From: Babylonia areolata
Taxonomy: Eukaryota > Mollusca > Gastropoda > Neogastropoda > Buccinidae
Length of the DNA: 64,000 nucleotides
Assembly (NCBI RefSeq): GCF_041734735.1
Contig: NC_134883.1
Coordinates: 28,520,162 to 28,584,161 of the forward strand
Reading direction: 5' to 3'
Position 1 is the stretch's first letter; the number at the start of each line of letters is the position of its first letter. Under the pieces are notes generated by a model. The model did no database searches, was not told the DNA's origin, and saw only the letters and a program-made list of their open reading frames with translations. Position numbers and translations under genes: made by a program. Positions 58,446 to 64,000 of the stretch are shown one piece after another.

Positions 58446-61400
58446 TCATTGACGAAGCTGACGCATTTTGTTGGCAGCGAAGCGGTCAATATCATCCAGG
58501 CTCAACTGTGAAAGTCCCCGCTCAAAGCTCTGAAGACAGACCAGAAAAGAGTCAAGGATTATTTTGAAACTTGAGTAAAAAAAAAATAAAATAAAAAACA
58601 ACATCAGAATGACAAATAGAAATGAGTGAAGAAATTATCTGAAATTTAGAATTAAAAATCATTTGTATGTACTTAAATACATAAATAAATAAAAGGCAAA
58701 GCCGTCAAGACTCACTTGTGCTTCATGCTTTATCCAGTAAAGGAATCATGAGGAGAAAAAAAAAGAGATTTAAAAAATCATTGAAAAGTTCTCTTGGGAG
58801 AAAACAATTTTTTTTAAAGAAAAAAAAAAGGCAAAAAAAAAAAGGCATGCAAGTGGGCTCAAACCATGCATCTTCAGTTCTGATGCAAGCAGACTAATCC
58901 CCAAGGCTGCAGCACATTTGACGTCAAATGACAAAATTTGAAACTTAAAAAGTAATGATGACATTTTCTTCTTCGTGCCATGAATAGATGTGATTGTAGT
59001 GGATGTAATAACACTGTTTGAATTCTGTTTTTTGTGTATTTTATTATATCTCGATTATTTTTTTATTTTGGCAGCAAAGGAGACGTTGCCATCTCCTTCA
59101 AGCACATTGCAACACATTGTAGATCTCTAGATCTGCGCAAAGCAGTCTACAACAGGCTGAAAGAAACTATTCATTCAGTTTTTCTTTCATGTTCATTCCA
59201 GTTAATTCAGTGTCCACTTTAGAATATTTATATGCAGTAAACACGTTGATGGTGTAGTTAGTATTGCTGTAAATGTTATGTCCAGAATTAGTGTTTCTTT
59301 CCTTTTAATTGTGAACAAGAAACACGAGGTCATGTCATCTTCGAAAACTTAGCTTCTTGTCAGCCAAACTCAGTGGAAAGCAGTTTTTAGAATTTTTGGA
59401 TTTCATAACACATCTCAAAGAAAAAAAACGTTAATAATTCGGAAAAACGGCTTCACTCCGGAGACTTACAACCTGTTATTGGTATGACTGTGAAGATATT
59501 TTTTCATACTTTGTTTAAGCCAATTTTGGTATTGGCAGACAAAGTATTTCCTGAGAAAATGGCAATGTTAAAGTTTACCACAGACACACACACACACAGA
59601 CAACCGAACACCGGGTTAAAACATAGACTCACTTTGATTACACAAGTGAGTCAAAAAGAGTGTCCAGATAAAACACCATTGAGTACCATGCTTAAGGTAA
59701 TTCCTTGTAAATGCCCACCCTTCTGAATAGATTGAATACTGCACACGGTGTCCAATGCCATATGAACACCCAACCTTTGTAACATGCCAAATGTTGCACA
59801 CAAGAGTACAATACCATATCAATGCCCACCCCTCACAAAAGGATGACTGTTGCACACAGTGTACAATACCATATGAACACCCACCCCTCACAAAAGGCTG
59901 AATGTTGCATATGGGGTCCACTACCATATAAATACCATAAAAGCGCCCACCCCTTACAATGGGCTAAGGGTCTACTACCATATAACTATCATATAAATGC
60001 CCACCTCTTGCAATAGGCTAAATGTTGCATATGGTGTACAATACCACATAAATATCATATGTATTTGTATTTGTATTTCTTTTTATCACAACAGATTTCT
60101 CTGTGTGAAATTCAGGCTGCTCTCCCCAGGGAGAGCATGTCGCTACACTATAGCACCACCCATTTTTTTTTTGGTATTTTTTCCTGCATGCAGTTTTAAT
60201 TGCTTTTCCTATCGAAGTGGATTTTTCTACAGAATTTTGCCAGGAACAACCCTTTTGTTGCCGTGGATTCTTTTACGTTCGCTAACTGCATGGTGCACAC
60301 GGGACCTCGGTTTATCATCTCATTCAAATGACTAGCTTCCAGACCACCACACAAGGTCTAGTGGAGGGGGAGAAAATATCGGCTCTCATAATTTGAACCA
60401 GCGTGCTCAGATTCTCTCGCTTCCTATGTGGACGCGTTACCTCTAGGCCATCACTCCACATATATATAAACGCCCACCATTTACAACAGGCTGAATGTTT
60501 CACACAGGTACAATACCATATAAACAACCAAACCTCACAACAGGCTGACTGCTGCTCAGAGAATACAAATTTTAAAATACCATATAAACTTTCTATTCTG
60601 AAAGTGAAAGCAGGGGAAGCACAGTGTGTTTGAAAATAGGAAAAATTAATCAAAATGGGAAAGATTACAAGATGATAATATGGTCATTTATTTATGTTTT
60701 TATCATTAATTCCATGTGTTTTAATTACTGCTGTTTATCAGATTTAATTTTGATGTAAATTACCACTGATTGTTACATTATACTCTCCATGACCTAACAG
60801 GGAACAAAGGATGAAATCTGTGTACTTGCAGTCACCTTTCACCCTCCTGAACTCTGTGTCTCCCAAGGACACTGTTCAGAACGACATATGACCTCTCATC
60901 TTCCTGAACTCTGTGTTTTCCCAGGGACACTGTACAAAATGATGACCTAGCACTGACATGTGACCTATCACCTCCATGATCTCTGTCTCTTACAGGGACA
61001 GTGTACAAAATGATGACCTGGCACTGACATATGTTGTGACCTTTCACCCTCCTGAACTCTGTGTCTCCCTGGGACACTGTACAAAATGATGATCTAGCAC
61101 CGACATATGACCTTTCACATTCCTGAACTCTGTGTCTTTCAGGGACACTGTACAAAACGATGGCCTAGCACTGACACGTGTCATGACCTTTCACCCTCCT
61201 GAACTCTGGGTCTTCCAGGGATACTGAACAAAACAATGACCCAGCACCAACATGTGTCATGACCTTTCACCCACCTCAACTCTGTGTCTTCCAGGCACAC
61301 TGTACAAAACGATGACCTAGCACTGACATGTGACCTATCACCTCCATGATCTCTGTCTCTTACAGGGACACTGTACAAAATGATGACCCAGCACCAACAT

Positions 61401-63380
61401 GTGTCATGACCTTTCAGCCTCCTGAACTCTGTGTCTCCCTGGGACACTGTACAAAATGACGATCTAGCACCGACATATGACCTTTCACATTCCTGAACTC
61501 TGTGTCTTTCAGGGACACTGTACAAAACGATGACCTAGCACTGACACGTGTCATTACCTTTCACCCTCCTGAACTCTGGGTCTTCCACGGATACTGAACA
61601 AAACAATGACCCAACACCGACATGTGTCATGACCTTTCACCCACCTCAACTCTGTCTCTTACAGGGACACTGTACAAAATGATGACCCAGCACCAACATG
61701 TGTCATGACCTTTCAGCCTCCTGAACTCTGTGTCTCCCAGGGACACTGTACAAAACGACGACTTAGCACTGACATATGACCTCTCACCTTCCTGAACTCC
61801 CGTGTCTTCCAGGCACACTGCTAAAAAATGATGACTTAAATAAGACATGTGACGTGACCTTTCATCCTCCTGAACTCTGGGTCTTCCTGGGATACTGAAC
61901 AAAACAATGACCCAACACCAACATGTGTCATGACCTTTCACCCACCTCAACTCTGTGTCTTCCAGGCACACTGTACAAAACGATGACTTATATAAGACCA
62001 AGCAATGACCCAACACCAGCGTGTGACCTTCCACCCTCCTGAACTCTGTGTTTTCCAGGCACACTGTACAAAAAGACGACCTAGCACCAACATGTGTCAT
62101 GACCTTTCATCTCGCTGAACTGTGTCTCTCAGGAACACAGTACAAAAACAAATGACCTAGCCGACACGTGAACTTTCACCTTCCTGAACTCTGTGTCTTC
62201 CAGGGACACTGTACAAAACGATGACTTAAATAAGACATGTGACGTGACCTTTCACCTTCCTGAACTCTGTCTCCTAGGGATACTGAACAAAACAATGACC
62301 CAGCACCGACATGTGTGTCTCACCTCCATGAACTCTGTGTCTTCCAGGGACACTGTACAAAAAGACGACCTAGCACCAACATGTGTCATGACCTTTCACC
62401 CTCCTGAACTCTGTGTCTCCCAGGAACACAGTACAAAACAATGACCTAGTCGACATGTGAACTTTCACCTTCCTGAACTCTGTGTCTTCCAGGGACACTG
62501 TACAAAACGATGACTTAAATAAGACATGTGACGTGACCTTTCACCCTCCTGAACTCTGTTTCCTAGGGATACTGAACAAAACAATGACCCAGCACCAACA
62601 TGTGTGGAGTGTTGGCCTAGAGGTAACACATCCGCCTAGGAAGCGAGAAGATTTGAGTGCACTGGTTCGAATCGTGGCAGTATTTTCTACCCCTCCACTA
62701 GACAAGTGGTTGTCTGGACGCTAGTCATTTGGATGAGACAATAAACCGAGGTCCTGTGTGCAGCATGCACTTAGGACACGTAAAAGAACCCACACAACAA
62801 AAAGTTTGCCCCTGGAAAATTTTTTTTTTTTTAAATCCACTTCGACCGACAGAAAAAACAAATAAAATTGCAGGCAGGAAACAATACCCCAAAAATGGGT
62901 GCCGCTCTCAGTGTAGCAATGTGCTCTCCCTGGGGAGAGCAGCCTGAATTTCACAAAGAGAAATCTGTTGTGACAAAAAGAGTAATACATTTCACCTTCC
63001 TGAACTCTGTGTCTTCTAGGCACACCGTCCAAAATGATGACCTGGCACCAACATATGCATGACCTCTCACCCTCCTGAACTCTGTCTCCCAGACACACTG
63101 TACAAAATGATGACCTAGCATGGACATGTGACATGCAGTGACCTCTTTCTCACCTTCCTGAACTCGGCCAGCACCAAGTCGGCATCCCTCTCTTTGAAGT
63201 GCCTCTTAAGGAAGACGTGCAGCTTCTCCCACACAGGTGGAAGGGGGGCAGGGCTCGGGGCAGGGGTGGGGAGGGTCTGGCTTGGGGTGATGGGGGAGGG
63301 GGTGTCGCGCACACATCTCTTCACCACCAGTGTCAGGCGCGCTCCGTCCTGGATGTCATAGTCCTTCAGCAGCTTGTCAT
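58446..63380 (-). CDS. UBL4A: UBL4A (ubiquitin-like protein 4A), 3' part, two exons
   Basis: Exons 63154-63380 (227 nt, entered with one base of an Asp codon from the missing upstream exon) and 58446-58529 (84 nt including stop) join in phase 0. They give about 103 aa. DDKLLKDYDIQDGARLTLVVK matches the end of the ubiquitin fold of vertebrate UBL4A (DGKRLSDYSI...LNLVVK). A Pro/Thr-rich linker follows, then VWEKLHVFLKRHF with VLAEFRK, and finally SFERGLSQLSLDDIDR, matching YERSLSRLTLDDIER of the C-terminal TUGS region. In vertebrates this region docks UBL4A on BAG6 for delivery of tail-anchored proteins to the ER (with GET4/TRC35). The beginning of the gene lies beyond 64000. The 4.6-kb intron is almost wholly tandem repeat and SINE, and its donor is the seed of one array. 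Confidence 0.93.
58530..59300 (-). other. UBL4A: UBL4A intron, part next to the last exon
   Basis: A/T-rich, including A-runs. The acceptor on the gene strand, TTTTCTGGTCTGTCTTCAG, is strong. No other element recognised. Confidence 0.5.
59460..59652 (-). repeat. Hairpin-ended repeat F, copy 2
   Basis: On the minus strand it starts GACTCACTTGTGTAATCAAA with its complement AGTGAGTC (59626-59652), then AACCCGGTGTTCGGTTGTC and GGTAAACTTTAACATTGCCA. The match to copy 1 fades after about 120-190 bp; the element may extend to about 59300. Confidence 0.65.
59690..60600. repeat. 55-bp minisatellite split by a SINE B, UBL4A intron
   Basis: Units such as AATGTTGCACACAGTGTACA, ATACCATATGAACACCCACC, CCTCACAAAAGGCTG repeat from about 59690 to 60059 and resume at 60457-60600. 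The SINE B between shows that the array existed before that insertion. Confidence 0.88.
60060..60456 (-). mobile_element. SINE B, full length, inserted in the 55-bp array
   Basis: Minus strand: GATGGCCTAGAGGTAACGCG head, central block, GGGGAGAGCAGCCTGAATTTC 3' block and AAATACAAATAC tail. Confidence 0.92.
60835..63153 (-). repeat. 76-bp minisatellite seeded on the UBL4A donor
   Basis: About 26 units of 64-79 bp (60835-62603 and 62986-63153, split by a SINE B). Each unit on the gene strand contains GAGTTCAGGAAGGTGA or a close variant, copying the last 12 bases of the UBL4A exon plus its donor (junction at 63154/63153). By eye about 20 units keep GGTG at the donor position. The rest of the unit is AGGTCATGACACATG ... 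TTTTGTACAGTGTCCCTGG. Confidence 0.93.
62604..62985 (+). mobile_element. SINE B, full length, inserted in the 76-bp array
   Basis: Head GTTGGCCTAGAGGTAACACA, B box GGTTCGAATCG, central block GGATGAGACAATAAACCGAG and 3' block GGGGAGAGCAGCCTGAATTTC. Opposite in orientation to UBL4A. Confidence 0.92.
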
Positions 63381-64000
63381 CTGACAAAAAATTAAAAATA
63401 AAATTTAAAAAAAATTATATATATGTATATATAAAAAACAAAAAAAACACACAAAAAAACAACAACAATAATAATAATAATAATAATAAGAGTTATCTAA
63501 TATGAAGAGCTATAAGAAAACACCAGCCTACCCAAAAAAAAAACAAAAAAAAAATACCAGCCTACCCCGAATAAAAAAAAAAGGGGGGGGGGGGGGCGGG
63601 AAGTGATAAAGGGATACACTAACCAGCTCTGCTGACCAGAATACCATCAACCAACTGACCAAAGTACCAACCTAACCACACCCATGGAAACATGCACATC
63701 AACACATAAGAAGACTGAGAAAAAAACAAAAAAGAACATAAAGCCTAGATCTACTGAAAGAAATGAACAGCAGACAAGATCGAAAGGAGAAAGAAGCTGA
63801 AGATGTTATACAAACTGATGAACCCACAAGCTACCAACCATCTAAGCAAGAGATGGACAAACACAATTCATCTTCAATCACAATTTGAAAATGAAATAAA
63901 TCAGAAACAATACAAAAATACTCAAAAACACCAAAACAATAAGGTGGTCTATAAATAAGTCTAGTTCATCTTTGATAAACAGCACATATTTGAAAAGTTT
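63381..64000 (-). other. UBL4A: Upstream UBL4A intron (partial)
   Basis: On the gene strand TTTTTTGTCAG precedes the exon, a good acceptor. The rest is A/T-rich with ATA and AAT microsatellites, a G run near 63582-63595, and no further exon before the window end. Confidence 0.6.

Overview
The window looks like nuclear DNA of a mollusc, most likely a gastropod. The reasons are multi-exon genes whose products match animal families, AT-rich introns full of TG/CA microsatellites, several tRNA-headed SINE families ending in GAAGAA or AATAC repeats, and non-LTR retrotransposon pieces. The species cannot be named from sequence alone. I saw no prokaryotic genes, rRNA, functional tRNA genes, CRISPR array or LTR/virus-like element.

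Four host genes can be read exon by exon. (1) TMEM243, minus strand, 4891-7582: four coding exons, 118 aa, complete. (2) A glycine N-acyltransferase-like (GLYAT-family GNAT) gene, plus strand, 9520-13447: five coding exons, 284 aa, complete if one GC-AG intron is accepted. It lies head-to-head with TMEM243. (3) NEK4, a NIMA-related kinase, plus strand, 17452-44302: 17 coding exons, 855 aa, with kinase domain, long basic/serine-rich tail and the conserved C-terminal block. (4) The 3' part of UBL4A, minus strand, 58446-63380: two exons covering the end of the ubiquitin fold and the C-terminal TUGS region; the first exon or exons lie beyond position 64000. In every multi-exon gene the splice phases agree across all junctions given.

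Between and inside the genes lie at least three tRNA-headed SINE families (called A, B and C here), a much longer tRNA-headed, A-tailed retroposon (D, about 890 bp, with a perfect 13-bp target-site duplication), two non-LTR retrotransposon pieces, two possible non-autonomous DNA elements, a hairpin-ended repeat (F), a short interspersed repeat (E), and many minisatellites. A 1.3-kb segment at 54.3-57.1 kb occurs twice in tandem, and the copies differ mostly by single-base gaps.

The most interesting pattern is that several minisatellites begin exactly on a splice junction of their host gene and carry copies of it. Examples are the UBL4A donor (about 26 units of about 76 bp), the NEK4 intron 4 donor, and the NEK4 acceptors of exons 10 (about 75 units of 55 bp), 15 and 17. 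The host introns are therefore filled with decoy splice-site-like sequences. The genes show no shared pathway; the common theme is the repeat biology of their introns.
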